DNA from: Fibrella rubiginis
GTDB taxonomy: Bacteria; Bacteroidota; Bacteroidia; Cytophagales; Spirosomataceae
Direction of reading: 5' to 3'
NCBI RefSeq assembly: GCF_017353185.1
Contig: NZ_JAFMYV010000002.1
Coordinates: 1-64,000 of the forward strand
DNA: 64,000 nucleotides
This document shows, in pieces, positions 34,104-43,378 of this stretch (position 1 is the first letter of the stretch; the number at the start of each line of letters is the position of its first letter). A model generated the notes under the pieces. That model was not told the DNA's origin, made no database searches, and saw only the letters and a program-made list of their open reading frames with translations. The position numbers and the translations under genes were made by a program.

Positions 34104-35391
34104 ACTCTTCCTCTCCCCGGCGCACCATGATCTTGTCGATGCGGTTTTTGTCCATGTCGACGATCTCGAAGGTGAATTGCTGCCAGTGAAAGGTTTCGCC
34201 CACTTTCGGAATGTCGCGGATGATGTGGAGCGCGAAGCCGCCGAGGGTGTCGAAGTCGGTGAAATCGCGGCGGGCCTGGGCGGAGAGGGTGATGTCGAAA
34301 TGCCCCAGAAAATCGTCGAACGGCATGGCCGCGTCTACCAGGTAACTGCCGTCTTCGCGCTGGTGAATGTCGTAGCTGAATTCGCTGGTGTCGGAAATAT
34401 CCCCTACCAGGGCATCCAGAATGTCGTTGAGGGTTACAATGCCCAGCACCCCGCCGTACTCGTCTACGATGATGCCCACATACTGCCGCCGTTCGCGGAA
34501 GCGTTCCAGCACCTGGTAGGCGCGGTTGTTTTCGGGAATAAACAGCACATCGCGCTTGAGGCTCTCCAGTTGGGTAAGCTCCGTGTCGAGGTCTTTACCC
34601 AGCAGATCTTTGGAGTGAATAATGCCTACTACCTCGTCGACGCTGCCGTTGCAGAGGGGGTAAATGGCATGGCGGTATTCCAGAATATGCTGCTTGTTTT
34701 CGGCTACGTCGGCCTCCAGGTCGAGGTAAACGATGCTCTGCCGACTGGTCATCAGCGAGGTGATCTTACGGTCGCCGAGTTGAAAAACGTTCTGCACAAT
34801 TTCGTGCTCAATCTCATCAATGGCCCCGGCCGTGCTGCCTTCCTGCACCAGGCTTTTGATCTCTTCTTCCGTGACAGCACTCTCGTTGGGCTTAATACCC
34901 AGTAGTTTAATGAGTAAATCGCTCGAAAACGTCAGCAGCGCAATAAACGGCGATGTCACCCGAGAGAGGATGTTCATGGGGGCCGCCATCGTTTTGGCAA
35001 TGCCTTCGGGGTTCGACAGCCCAATGCGTTTGGGTACCAGTTCTCCCAGCACCAGCGAGGTGTAGGTCAGGGCCAGCAGCACGCCAACCACGGCTATACT
35101 ATGGGCATAGGGGCGGAGCAACTCCACCTGCGCAATCAGGTTCTGAAGGTCGGTGGTGAGTTTGTCGCCCGAAAAGATACCGAGCAAAATGCCGATGAGC
35201 GTGATGCCGATCTGCACGGTAGACAGAAACCGGTTGGGTGAATTAGCCAGTGCGAGGGCGGTTTCGGCCCGCCGGTCGCCGTTTTTAGCCGCTGCTTCCA
35301 GGCGTGACCGGCGTGATGACACCAGCGCAATTTCCGACATTGAAAAGATGCCGTTCAAAATTGTCAGCACCAGGATGATAAGTAGCTCCAC
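34102..35391 (-). CDS. CNNM/CorC-HlyC family membrane transporter (hemolysin-like)
   Basis: 429 residues. The N-terminal DUF21/CNNM membrane domain (about 1-180) has three to four TM helices and the motif VLGELVPKRIGLSNPE. Tandem CBS domains (about 205-335) carry DRKITSLMTSRQSIVYLDLE and YVGIIVDEYGGVLGIVTLND. A CorC_HlyC domain follows (YLVDAAMPFDDFLGHFDI, DTLGGFALHIIRDIPKVGE). The family exports or senses Mg2+/Co2+; 'hemolysin' is a historical label. Its promoter lies in the mirror-image divergent region with the Nudix gene. Confidence 0.9.
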   Translation of the reverse strand: MELLIILVLTILNGIFSMSEIALVSSRRSRLEAAAKNGDRRAETALALANSPNRFLSTVQIGITLIGILLGIFSGDKLTTDLQNLIAQVELLRPYAHSIAVVGVLLALTYTSLVLGELVPKRIGLSNPEGIAKTMAAPMNILSRVTSPFIALLTFSSDLLIKLLGIKPNESAVTEEEIKSLVQEGSTAGAIDEIEHEIVQNVFQLGDRKITSLMTSRQSIVYLDLEADVAENKQHILEYRHAIYPLCNGSVDEVVGIIHSKDLLGKDLDTELTQLESLKRDVLFIPENNRAYQVLERFRERRQYVGIIVDEYGGVLGIVTLNDILDALVGDISDTSEFSYDIHQREDGSYLVDAAMPFDDFLGHFDITLSAQARRDFTDFDTLGGFALHIIRDIPKVGETFHWQQFTFEIVDMDKNRIDKIMVRRGEEE

Positions 35392-35412
35392 GTAATAGAC
35401 AATTGTCCTGCT

Positions 35413-35468
35413 CGCAAAAATAGCAGAACTATTGGGCCTTCAACCACGCCTAGTTCGCTATTTTTGCG
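35413..35468. promoter_or_regulatory. Mirror-image divergent promoters
   Basis: TATTTTTG occurs on the minus strand (35415-35422) for the CNNM gene and on the plus strand (35459-35466) for the Nudix gene. The flanks are also inverted copies: CGCAAAAATAGC-AGAACTA on the left and TAGTTCGCTATTTTTGCG on the right, about 20 bp apart. Confidence 0.65.
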
Positions 35469-35504
35469 GGCTTTACGGGTCAATCAGCCTCGTAGTTCTT
35501 CTGC

Positions 35505-36188
35505 ATGATCGTATTTATCGACGACCGCCCATTGCGGCTCATCAGCCCAAAAGCCACCGAAAAACTGGCGGCTCTCACTGATTTCGACCGTATTGTCGAT
35601 GCCCGGCTCGATTCGCTCAAAGCCGACGCCCTCAACGGTCATTTACTTATTCTGAACGCCACGCCCGCTACCGCCGAACGGCTCATTGGGTTGCTGGAAG
35701 ATGAAGACATCAGTCATTTGCTGTCTGTCACGTTGCAGTGCCTGGACAAAGACGCGGTGGAAACACGGATCAAATCGCGCTACAAAGTAGTAAAAGCCGC
35801 CGGGGGCGTGGTCATGACCGGGGGACGGATGCTGCTCATCTACCGGCGGGGCGTGTGGGACCTGCCCAAGGGCAAGCTCGACGATGGCGAAGCCTCAAAG
35901 ACGGCGGCTGTGCGGGAGGTAGAGGAAGAAACCGGTGCCCGCGTGGCCCTCGGCGACAGAATCTGCACTACTTACCATACCTATACCCTTAACGGGAATC
36001 GTATTCTGAAGCGGACAAAATGGTACCGCATGTCGCTTATCGACGACAGTAAGATGGCCCCGCAGGCCGAAGAGCAAATTGAAAAAGTAGCGTTTATGGA
36101 GCCAAAACAAGCGCAGGTGGCCCTAGCTAACTCCTACAGTTCCATTCGCCATGTGGTTGAACAGGCCATGCTGGTAAAGCAGTCGTGA
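35505..36188 (+). CDS. NUDIX hydrolase
   Basis: 227 residues. The N-terminal part (1-95) is a family-specific extension seen in Bacteroidota Nudix proteins. The Nudix box lies at about 123-145: G-x5-E-x7-REVEEETGA in GKLDDGEASKTAAVREVEEE. It is preceded by GGVVMTGGRMLLIYRRGVWDLP. It would hydrolyse a nucleoside diphosphate derivative in the cytosol, with substrate unknown. The GH16 gene begins only 7 bp after its stop, so they probably share a transcript. Confidence 0.9.
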   Translation: MIVFIDDRPLRLISPKATEKLAALTDFDRIVDARLDSLKADALNGHLLILNATPATAERLIGLLEDEDISHLLSVTLQCLDKDAVETRIKSRYKVVKAAGGVVMTGGRMLLIYRRGVWDLPKGKLDDGEASKTAAVREVEEETGARVALGDRICTTYHTYTLNGNRILKRTKWYRMSLIDDSKMAPQAEEQIEKVAFMEPKQAQVALANSYSSIRHVVEQAMLVKQS

Positions 36189-36195
36189 TACATAG

Positions 36196-37047
36196 ATGAA
36201 ATTACAGCTGTTTCTGATCGCTCATTTGCTACTGCTTGCGCCGTTCTGCTACGGGCAGTCAGTTAATGCACCCCTGCAAGCGCCGGGTAATTACCAGCTG
36301 GTGTGGGCTGATGAGTTTACGACCAATGGCCCGCCCAACCCCGCCAACTGGACTTATGAACGGGGCTTCGTGCGGAATAACGAGCTACAATGGTATCAGC
36401 CCGACAATGCCCGCTGTCAGAATGGATTCCTCGTTATTGAGGCTCGTCGCGAAAACCGGCCCAATCCCACCTATTCGGCCGGTAGCAGTGTCTGGAACAC
36501 CAGCCGCCCCACCATTCAGTATTCGTCGGCATGCCTTATCACCCGTGGCCTGCATAGCTGGCAGTATGGCCGTTTCGAGATGCGCGGACGTATTGACACC
36601 CGCGCCGGGTTGTGGCCCGCGTTCTGGACACTTGGTCAAACCGGTCAATGGCCATCCAACGGCGAAATTGATATCATGGAATACTACCGGAACATGTTGC
36701 TGGCCAACGTAGCCTGGGGAACAAGTACCCAATACAAAGCGGAATGGCGGACGGTAAGAAAGCCAGTCGACATGTTCAACGATCCGGGTTGGGCCAGTAA
36801 ATTCCATATCTGGCGTATGGATTGGGACGAAACGGCTATTGCCCTTTATGTAGATGACACGCTGCTTAACCGCGTAAACCTGTCGGAAACGATCAATACA
36901 GATGGTTCCGGCTTCAATCCGTTCCGGCAGCCGCACTATATATTACTCGACCTGGCTGTTGGTGGGGATCAGGGAGGCGACCCATCAGCCACGGTTTTTC
37001 CAGGTCGGTTTGAGGTCGACTACGTGCGGGTTTATCAGAAGCAGTAA
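36196..37047 (+). CDS. Glycoside hydrolase family 16 (laminarinase-like beta-glucanase)
   Basis: 283 residues with a signal peptide (APFCYGQS). It is a single GH16 jelly-roll: LVWADEFTTNGPPNPANWTY at about 38, and catalytic motif E157-I-D159-I-M-E162 (nucleophile, assisting Asp, acid/base). HIWRMDWDETAIALYVDD and YILLDLAVGGDQGG are typical of beta-1,3-glucanases. No carbohydrate-binding or sorting domain follows. It probably cleaves laminarin or another beta-1,3(1,4)-glucan outside the inner membrane. It is paired with a Nudix gene rather than with SusC/SusD. Confidence 0.92.
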   Translation: MKLQLFLIAHLLLLAPFCYGQSVNAPLQAPGNYQLVWADEFTTNGPPNPANWTYERGFVRNNELQWYQPDNARCQNGFLVIEARRENRPNPTYSAGSSVWNTSRPTIQYSSACLITRGLHSWQYGRFEMRGRIDTRAGLWPAFWTLGQTGQWPSNGEIDIMEYYRNMLLANVAWGTSTQYKAEWRTVRKPVDMFNDPGWASKFHIWRMDWDETAIALYVDDTLLNRVNLSETINTDGSGFNPFRQPHYILLDLAVGGDQGGDPSATVFPGRFEVDYVRVYQKQ

Positions 37048-37103
37048 GGAGGGATGTGTACTCGAAGTATAGTGATCGTATAGACTAAACCGTTACTTGA
37101 AAT

Positions 37104-37129
37104 GGCAGCCCGTAAGCTGCCGTTTTTTT
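37104..37129 (+). terminator. Rho-independent terminator after GH16
   Basis: GGCAGC-CCGTAA-GCTGCC is followed by G and seven T, 57 bp past the stop codon. Confidence 0.88.
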
Positions 37130-37286
37130 GTGTGTAGCTAGTCTATTTTACGTCAACAGACCCTTTTAATGGAAAAAGGACGCTTCTAATAAATAATTGA
37201 CCTGAGGGCTGTAATAAGCCCGGTAAAAATGCTTGCTTTGTTCCGTTACTGCATCACACAAAACACACACAAAGACCCCTTACTTT

Positions 37287-38108
37287 ATGAAACGGTTAAC
37301 CCTATACCTGACTGCACTCGTTGCCGGTGGCGTACTTTATGCGTGCCAGCCTATTCCTGAAGACGCAGCACCTGTCAATTTGACGGAAATCGATTTGGCG
37401 ATAGAAGCCAATATAAAATCTCTCGGTTTCAGTACTGCCGGTATGCAACGTGTAGCAGGCGGCTACATCGTTGAAAATGACATCTTTATCGACGAACATC
37501 AACTCGATAATGGTAAGCAGCTACAGCTGTTGCGGGTGGGTAATGAAGAGCAGTACCGCACCACTAACCTTGTCAATAACCTTCCCCGTACGATTACAGT
37601 GTCGTTGGCTACTGGCCTGCCTGCTGGTTACACGGAAGCAATGGATGTAGCTATTGCACGGTATAATGCCGAACCGCTGCAAATTAAGTTTGCCCGCGTG
37701 CGCACCGGAGGTGATATCAGGTTTGTAGCCGCGCCCGCTGGTGTGGGCTATCTGGCTTCGGCTGGTTTCCCCAGTGGTGGCAATCCCTTTAACCAGGTGA
37801 AAGTAAATACTGCGTTCCTGACAGCATTCGACCCTGCTACTAATACCGTTAAGCTGAATAACTATGCATCGATTTTCGCGCATGAGATGGGCCACTGCAT
37901 TGGCTTCCGCCATACCGATTACATGGACCGGTCATTTAGTTGCGGTGGTGCAGTTGCCAACGAAGGAGCCAGCAGCATAGGTGCTATCCAGATTCCAGGC
38001 ACGCCAGCCACGGCTGATCCTAACTCGTGGATGCTGGCCTGCATTGGCAGCACCACCAACCGCCCTTTCAACGCGAATGACAAAATTGCGTTAGACGCAC
38101 TGTATTAA
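37287..38108 (+). CDS. M57-like HEIGH zinc metalloprotease, lipoprotein
   Basis: 273 residues from the ATG at 37287 (MKRLTLYLTALVAGGVLYAC). A lipobox ends at Cys20, so it should be lipid-anchored. The zinc motif H199-E200-x2-H203-x5-H209 lies in HEMGHCIGFRHTDYMDRS, the M57/'dual-action HEIGH' pattern. A preceding segment (VEIDEH-like DIFIDEHQLDNGK) and the Cys residues C204 and C226-type (SFSCGG) follow family form. It likely cleaves proteins at the cell surface. It is monocistronic, with a strong bidirectional terminator shared with the subtilase gene. Confidence 0.9.
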   Translation: MKRLTLYLTALVAGGVLYACQPIPEDAAPVNLTEIDLAIEANIKSLGFSTAGMQRVAGGYIVENDIFIDEHQLDNGKQLQLLRVGNEEQYRTTNLVNNLPRTITVSLATGLPAGYTEAMDVAIARYNAEPLQIKFARVRTGGDIRFVAAPAGVGYLASAGFPSGGNPFNQVKVNTAFLTAFDPATNTVKLNNYASIFAHEMGHCIGFRHTDYMDRSFSCGGAVANEGASSIGAIQIPGTPATADPNSWMLACIGSTTNRPFNANDKIALDALY

Positions 38109-38138
38109 CCGTTTTCTCTTTCCTGGCAGTAACGTCCA

Positions 38139-38180
38139 CGCGAAAGCCCGGCTATTTACAGCCGGGCTTTCGCGTTTTTT
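38139..38180. terminator. Rho-independent terminator, bidirectional
   Basis: CGCGAAAGCCCGGCT-ATTTAC-AGCCGGGCTTTCGCG (15-bp perfect stem, 6-nt loop) is followed by six T. It lies between the convergent M57 and subtilase genes and overlaps the end of the latter. Confidence 0.95.
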
Positions 38181-40533
38181 ATTGAATTAACACCGGTGTA
38201 ATGTGCTGAACACCAGCCGAGTCGATTACCCGCAGGAAATGAAGGCCCGTGGCTAGGTTGGTAGTGGGCATTTCTTTCACGGTACCGGTGAGCCGCGCCG
38301 ATTTTTCGCGCTGCCCGTTGGGCGAGATCCAGGTGCCAATGCCATCGGGAGCCTGAATCACCACAGTAACGGGTCGGCCCGCCGCTACGGGGTTTGGAAA
38401 CAGAAACTGTTCGTTGGCCTGAATATGATAGACCGTTTCCTCGTCGGTCAGGATGGTTTCGCCGGTCTGGGTAGTGATCCTGATGCGGTAGCGGACCGTG
38501 CCGGTTGTTGGCGGTCGGTCGGTAAACGTGTAGTTCAATTGACTGGCGGTAGGGGTTAAGGTTGCCAGCGAAACAAAGCCCTGCGCACTCGTAGCTCGTT
38601 CGAACGTGAGTGACCGTAGGTTCCAGGCGGTACTGAGCGTAAAGTCGAGGCGGGCAGTGTCAGCTACGGTTTGGCGGGCCAGCCACGTTGACACGTAGCA
38701 CTCTACGCCCTGCAACTGGTAGTTGATGGTAAAGCCCGGCTGGGTAGGCCTTCCGGCAAGAATAGGCGCAACAGCCACGTAGAGGCCATCGGCCGGTGTC
38801 AAAAACGCAACGGTATCGGTGGTCTGCCGGAGCGGCTCCAGATACTGAGTGCCCAGTTTGTACACTTGATACGCCACCACGCCGGGTTGCCGGCGCCAGC
38901 TAACTGCGGCCAGGTTGGGGCAATTGAGTACTACCCGCAACCGCGTGGTCTGTGCCACGGCACAGGTGTCGGACAGAAAGGTGCCAGCGTCTGACACCAC
39001 TCTGAAGCGGGCTGTTTGTGTGCGGTTGGGTGGAGTCCACCAGGCAAGCTGGTCAGCCAGGCGGATGTCTTCGGCGATGGGTTGCCAGTTGGTTTCGCCT
39101 GCCGTTTGCACTGACAATGTACCGCGAAGAGCCTTATCGCCCCGCCAAAGCCAGCGGATGGGCTGCGCCTCGCCCGCAGTGAGCACGGCCCCGCCCGTAG
39201 GGTTGAACCACGTCAGTACCGAATCGAGGGTGTAGGCTACGGCGTAGGCTTGTGGCCCGTCGGGCAGGGCAGTGCCCACCACCCGGATGCGGTACACGCC
39301 CGGTATGGGATTCTGGACGGATGCCTGTTCTGCGTTATTCACCCGGTCAGTTCCCCGTCGGGCGGGCAGCGTTACCGAGTCGGGGTGCAGCGCCGCCGAC
39401 AGCACCCAGGGACGGATGGTAGTACCATTGGGCAAGTCAAGAAGCAGATCAAGGTTTTGCCGGAGGGCAGCCGTAGTGGCTGGGGTGTCGTTCCAGGCAA
39501 GGGCCACCGCCAGCCGCGCCATATTGGGCGGCACCACCAGCGTAAACGACTGCGTGTTGCCACCCGTGACAGTGCCGGTTTTGTACTGATTCCGTTGCGC
39601 CAGTGTGACGGCTCCCAGCGCATCGAGGTTGCCAAACCCCGCGCTGTGGTCGGGGCCGGGCAGGTCGATGTCTTCACAACTGGCTATCAGGCAGGCTTTT
39701 ACCCAGGCAACGGTGGGCAACGTACCTTCTTTGTCGCGGTAGCTTTGTTGCAGCAGCGCCGCCACGCCCGACACCAGCGCCGCTGACTCGGAAGTGCCAT
39801 TATCGCCGTAGGCCACCAGTTCGGGCTTCAGGCGACCATCAACGGTGGGGCCGCGCGAACTGCGGGCTTCCAGCACACCCCGGCTGCTGATGCCCCCCAC
39901 GACAAGGGTGTTTTTGGCTTGTTTAAACTCTCCCGTCAGTGTCATAAACGGCCCCGGCAATGGCCCATTTCTGGGTAGTTCCAGTCCGCTGTTTCCCGAC
40001 GAAAATACGTGGAGCAAGGTGGGCTGCTCTATAACCTGCCTGTCATAAGCGCGAGCGTCGGGGCCATACAAGCGTTCGATACCAACCCCGTAGGAATGGT
40101 TCTGAATAGAAACGCCCTGACTGCGAAGGTCGGGCAGGGTGTCGGGGGCCAGCCTGTCGTAGGACGACGAAACCAGCCGTACCCCCCACGCAACCCCCCG
40201 GCTGCTGGGGGCAGTGTTACCCGCACCAGCCAGCAGGGTGGTCATGGTAGAGGCATGGTCGGTGAATGATTTGGCCAGGGCCCGGCTAATGACAACGCGC
40301 CCCCGAAAGTCGATGTCTGAGGTGTCAAACGGTTGCTCCTTCACCGATACCACCAGGCCTGCGCCGGTCAGCGAAGGGTAGCGCAACCGTGCTGCCTGAA
40401 GACCATGCTGCCCCAGATCATAGCCACTAACGGCCTTGCGAGCCTGTTGGGATTGGGCAGCCAATGGGCTTGCCGTACGCAGGAGACCCAAGCACAGGCA
40501 GAGCAAAACGCGCACTGTAAAGCAGAATCGCAT
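38179..40533 (-). CDS. S8 subtilase with Glu in the Asp position and T9SS type-A sorting tail
   Basis: 784 residues with a signal peptide (ending about A26). The peptidase domain spans about 35-320, with His93 in TDHASTMTTLLAG and Ser248 in GDNGTSESAALVSG. The usual Asp-Thr-Gly triad segment reads VSVKEQPFDTSDID, so Glu66 occupies the Asp place. I believe this is a feature of a Bacteroidota branch, so activity is likely but not certain. A beta-rich middle (about 340-700) precedes a type-A T9SS domain (FLFPNPVAAGRPV to TGLHFLRVID), implying export through the outer membrane and cleavage of the tail. Confidence 0.88.
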   Translation of the reverse strand: MRFCFTVRVLLCLCLGLLRTASPLAAQSQQARKAVSGYDLGQHGLQAARLRYPSLTGAGLVVSVKEQPFDTSDIDFRGRVVISRALAKSFTDHASTMTTLLAGAGNTAPSSRGVAWGVRLVSSSYDRLAPDTLPDLRSQGVSIQNHSYGVGIERLYGPDARAYDRQVIEQPTLLHVFSSGNSGLELPRNGPLPGPFMTLTGEFKQAKNTLVVGGISSRGVLEARSSRGPTVDGRLKPELVAYGDNGTSESAALVSGVAALLQQSYRDKEGTLPTVAWVKACLIASCEDIDLPGPDHSAGFGNLDALGAVTLAQRNQYKTGTVTGGNTQSFTLVVPPNMARLAVALAWNDTPATTAALRQNLDLLLDLPNGTTIRPWVLSAALHPDSVTLPARRGTDRVNNAEQASVQNPIPGVYRIRVVGTALPDGPQAYAVAYTLDSVLTWFNPTGGAVLTAGEAQPIRWLWRGDKALRGTLSVQTAGETNWQPIAEDIRLADQLAWWTPPNRTQTARFRVVSDAGTFLSDTCAVAQTTRLRVVLNCPNLAAVSWRRQPGVVAYQVYKLGTQYLEPLRQTTDTVAFLTPADGLYVAVAPILAGRPTQPGFTINYQLQGVECYVSTWLARQTVADTARLDFTLSTAWNLRSLTFERATSAQGFVSLATLTPTASQLNYTFTDRPPTTGTVRYRIRITTQTGETILTDEETVYHIQANEQFLFPNPVAAGRPVTVVIQAPDGIGTWISPNGQREKSARLTGTVKEMPTTNLATGLHFLRVIDSAGVQHITPVLIQ

Positions 40534-40562
40534 GGGTGAATTGGAAGAATCAGGTTACAAAA

Positions 40563-40570
40563 CAAATGTA
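40563..40570 (-). promoter_or_regulatory. -7 box (TACATTTG) of the subtilase gene
   Basis: The complement of CAAATGTA at 40563-40570 matches TAnnTTTG, 30 bp upstream of the start codon. Confidence 0.45.
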
Positions 40571-40700
40571 CCCGTTTGGACGGTGGTGTCAGAAAAATTA
40601 TGGGCACAATCAAACACACGGGAAAATTCTCCGTTTGTGCCCAGACGGAGAATCATTGCTTTTAGAATGAACAAAATGCACCGAACTAATTATAAGCAAA

Positions 40701-40735
40701 AAAAGCCGTCCCCACTGCACATGAAGGCGGCTTTT
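40701..40735 (+). terminator. Orphan terminator-like hairpin
   Basis: AAAAGCCG (40701-40708) pairs with CGGCTTTT (40728-40735) across a 19-nt loop. No upstream plus-strand gene exists to terminate, so it may mark a lost gene or a small RNA end. Confidence 0.4.
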
Positions 40736-41064
40736 CTGTACGTAGAACTGTATTGCTACAATCACCTCTTTTCATTTTTAATATCTGTCAATTCTAATCC
40801 GTAGCATATGCACTCGACATACTAATTCCTGTCAGACTGACCGTTTCGGCTACCGACAAGCCTTGTTGGGGCTTTTGGACAAGTGACGCGGTGGTCAGTG
40901 CAACCAGCGAGATCAAGATCATAGGGACGGTCCGCCGCGGCGGTGTCTATGCGGCGGACGGGTGATACTGCCCACCGGCGTCAGGTTTTTGGGGTAAAAG
41001 TTGTACTTTCCCGCACAGCTTCCATCCAACTCAAAGACAAGGGCGGCTGACCGTTGAGGAGTCA

Positions 41065-41072
41065 TACTTTTG
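41065..41072 (+). promoter_or_regulatory. -7 box (TACTTTTG) of the flavin monooxygenase gene
   Basis: TACTTTTG matches TAnnTTTG and lies 107 bp upstream of the start codon. A leader of about 100 nt is implied. Confidence 0.4.
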
Positions 41073-41178
41073 TTGCTTGGCCGCTACAAAATTGAGCTGA
41101 CTACTAGCTTTTCACAATCCAAGCACGCTCTCACAGATTAATTCACGAATCAATACCAGTCGGCAAGCGCTTAACATC

Positions 41179-42456
41179 ATGGATCATCCTTTTCTCGATG
41201 TCGTTGTCATCGGTGCGGGTCATGCGGGTCTTGCCATCAGCAAGCTGTTATCCGATCACCAGCTTAGCCACCTGGTATTCGAACGGGGTAAGATTGGCGA
41301 GTCATGGCGTTCGCAACGTTGGGACTCCTTTAAACTTAATTCGGTCAATAGGCTAAACCTGTTGCCAGGACAAACGGCCGTTTTCCAGGATTCAGAAGCG
41401 TTTTCTTTCGCACCGGAGTTCGTAACCCAACTAGAAGCGTATGGTCAAGAGTTCGCCCTGCCCATTGTTGAAAATGCGGTTGTTACAGCTATCGAAAAAG
41501 ACGAAACACGCTCTTTCTTCTCCATTCGTGTTTCGATCCAGGGCGTTCCAGAAGTCTATTACAGCCGACAAGTTGTCGTTGCTTCCGGCGGGCAAAACAA
41601 ACTAACCGTTCCACATTTTGCCCAAAAGATCGCCCCCGATATTGTCCAAAAACATGCCTCTGAATACCGCAGTGCGGCGCAGTTACCGCCAGGAGCCGTG
41701 TTGGTGGTGGGCAGTGCACAATCGGGAACGCAAATAGCCGAAGACCTGAGCAATGCGGGCCGCCAAGTTTTCCTGTCCACCTGCAAAGTAGGCCGCATAC
41801 CCCGAACGTACAGAGGTAGGGATATTTTCGACTGGATGTTCGAGATGGGCTTGTACGATACGACGCATGAGGAAGCAAGCCCCGACTTGTTACAGACGAG
41901 ACCACCGCAGGTCTCCGGCGTAGGCATTCGTGGAAAAACCTGCAGTTTGCAATCGTTAGCCCGAAAAGGTGCGGTAATTTTAGGCAAAGTGGAAAACGCC
42001 GACAGCGATACGGTTTACCTTCAGCCCAATGCTGCCGAACATGTACTGTTCGCCGATGCGTTTTCCGCTAAGTTGAAGAGCGCCGTTGACGACTACATTC
42101 GCCAAGAAAACATAGCGGCACCTTCGCCCGAAGAAGACCCCAACGACCTGCCCGACGAAACCGCTTCCTGCATAGTCTCCGTTACAACGCTTTCGCTAAA
42201 AGCCAATAACATCACATCCGTGATTTGGGCAACAGGCTTCAGTAGTGATTTTAGTTACCTGAAGCTACCCGTTTTCAACGAAGACAGAACACTCAGACAC
42301 CATAATGGTATCGCTGAGGTGGATGGGCTGTATTTTCTAGGGCTTCCCTGGCTGCGCAAAAGAGCGTCAGGCATCATCTGGGGTATCCAGGACGATGCGT
42401 CCTGGATTGCCAAACGAATTTTGCAATTCGGTGAACGCCACAAACCGGCTGTTTAA
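41179..42456 (+). CDS. Flavin-containing monooxygenase-like protein (CzcO/FMO type)
   Basis: 425 residues, no signal peptide. The FAD-binding G-x-G-x-x-G lies at 12-17 (VVVIGAGHAGLAISKLL), followed by ERGKIGESWRSQRWDSF. A second nucleotide site is at about 175-185 (VLVVGSAQSGTQIAEDL), with Ala replacing the second Gly. SVIWATGFSSDFSYL is the FMO C-terminal ATG motif. It would use NADPH and O2 to oxygenate a small molecule, with substrate unknown. Its codon use and GC look lower than in the flanking genes. It stands in a gene-poor stretch with a DUF3606 gene and the orphan hybrid regulator. Confidence 0.85.
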   Translation: MDHPFLDVVVIGAGHAGLAISKLLSDHQLSHLVFERGKIGESWRSQRWDSFKLNSVNRLNLLPGQTAVFQDSEAFSFAPEFVTQLEAYGQEFALPIVENAVVTAIEKDETRSFFSIRVSIQGVPEVYYSRQVVVASGGQNKLTVPHFAQKIAPDIVQKHASEYRSAAQLPPGAVLVVGSAQSGTQIAEDLSNAGRQVFLSTCKVGRIPRTYRGRDIFDWMFEMGLYDTTHEEASPDLLQTRPPQVSGVGIRGKTCSLQSLARKGAVILGKVENADSDTVYLQPNAAEHVLFADAFSAKLKSAVDDYIRQENIAAPSPEEDPNDLPDETASCIVSVTTLSLKANNITSVIWATGFSSDFSYLKLPVFNEDRTLRHHNGIAEVDGLYFLGLPWLRKRASGIIWGIQDDASWIAKRILQFGERHKPAV

Positions 42457-42587
42457 ACTGTCGGGGTTGGCATAAACGGCGCACACCCCAAAGCATCCCA
42501 CCGCCTCTCCTTTTAGAAAAAATAGACGGGTCTTACACCTCGTATGCTGCTCAGGTTGGCCAGACAATAAGATTTAATATGACCTAA

Positions 42588-42686
42588 ATGGAAACATTAG
42601 GTCAATACGTCAACGAAGACATCCGCATCAGCGTACAGAGCCCGCTTACCCAACCACAACTGTCGGCGGCTTCAGTTCATATTTAG
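42588..42686 (+). other. Short open frame, possibly a degraded gene
   Basis: The frame encodes METLGQYVNEDIRISVQSPL and so on, ending in TAG at 42684-42686. The same frame stays open for about 30 more codons (NQIDHLIRVLKTLITKC...). This could be a gene remnant with an internal stop, but no family was recognised. Low confidence. Confidence 0.2.
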
Positions 42687-42783
42687 AATCAAATCGACCA
42701 CCTGATTAGGGTGCTCAAGACTCTAATAACCAAATGCCGGAGCCAGGCAGAAAGTCCTGCTGGCAACGGCTATTCAGTTAGCC

Positions 42784-42966
42784 TCACTTTCTACTTGTCA
42801 AGTATTTTTCGACGTCAGCGGCCATCACGCCTACCGCCTTGACGGCTGCTGTTAACTGCTCTTTAGTACAGCCAAACTTTTTGGTCCAGTAAGCAACCTC
42901 ATAGTCTTCATGAATATTGATCCGTTTGTCGTCGGCGGGTCCAGTTTTACTCTTGTCGTCTGCCAT
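42784..42966 (-). CDS. DUF3606 small protein
   Basis: 60 residues. The pattern DDKRINIHEDYEVAYWTKKF, then GCTKEQLTAAVKAVGVMAADVEKYL, matches DUF3606, a small domain common in plant- and soil-associated bacteria, of unknown function. It is single and short, with no transmembrane segment. The nearest genes are not functionally linked as far as I can see. Confidence 0.85.
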   Translation of the reverse strand: MADDKSKTGPADDKRINIHEDYEVAYWTKKFGCTKEQLTAAVKAVGVMAADVEKYLTSRK

Positions 42967-43352
42967 CTTGATTGGGGTTTACGTGAGTAAAAGGCTACAT
43001 CATCCTGCTATGTGAAACAAATGAAGTGATTCCAGCAGCATGGTGAAATGTGGCCGTTTTGTAGCAATCTTAACCACTTTTTGAGGGGTATGTCCTGCGA
43101 TAATCAGTGAAAATGCTTATCATTAGCTTATCAACTATATCGGTTGAGGGGCATGTATTGTAATGTGCGTCATTTGCACCTAGGCATAGACTATTATTCC
43201 CTGATTAATGTCGAAAATCGGACCTCTGCTGCGGACGGTCGTCGACGCGGCAAGTATATCAAGCTGTTCAGATAAGCTCTCAAAGCTAACGTGTCGAGAC
43301 CAAAATGTGATGTTGAGTTTGGTTTGAAATCTGACATTTTATCTACCTAGTA

Positions 43353-43378
43353 TTGACCTGTTAGCGTATATAAATTTG
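43353..43378 (+). promoter_or_regulatory. Promoter of the hybrid two-component regulator
   Basis: TTGACC at 43353 lies about 18 bp before TAAATTTG at 43371-43378, which fits the -33/-7 pattern. The start codon is 70 bp downstream. Confidence 0.5.

Larger units (their letters stand above)
40534..41178. other. 645-bp gap between subtilase and flavin monooxygenase genes
   Basis: It holds the subtilase promoter (40563-40570), an orphan terminator-like hairpin (40701-40735), a GGACGGTCCGCCG word cluster at about 40925-40962 (same word as 1748-1866), and a -7 box for the monooxygenase gene at 41065-41072. An open frame over 40436-40804 on the plus strand has no recognisable features and runs antisense into the subtilase gene, so I do not call it. 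Confidence 0.6.

Noticed and set aside
40436..40804. 122-codon plus-strand open frame
   Set aside because: It overlaps the subtilase 5' end antisense, has no family features and ends within promoter-like DNA.
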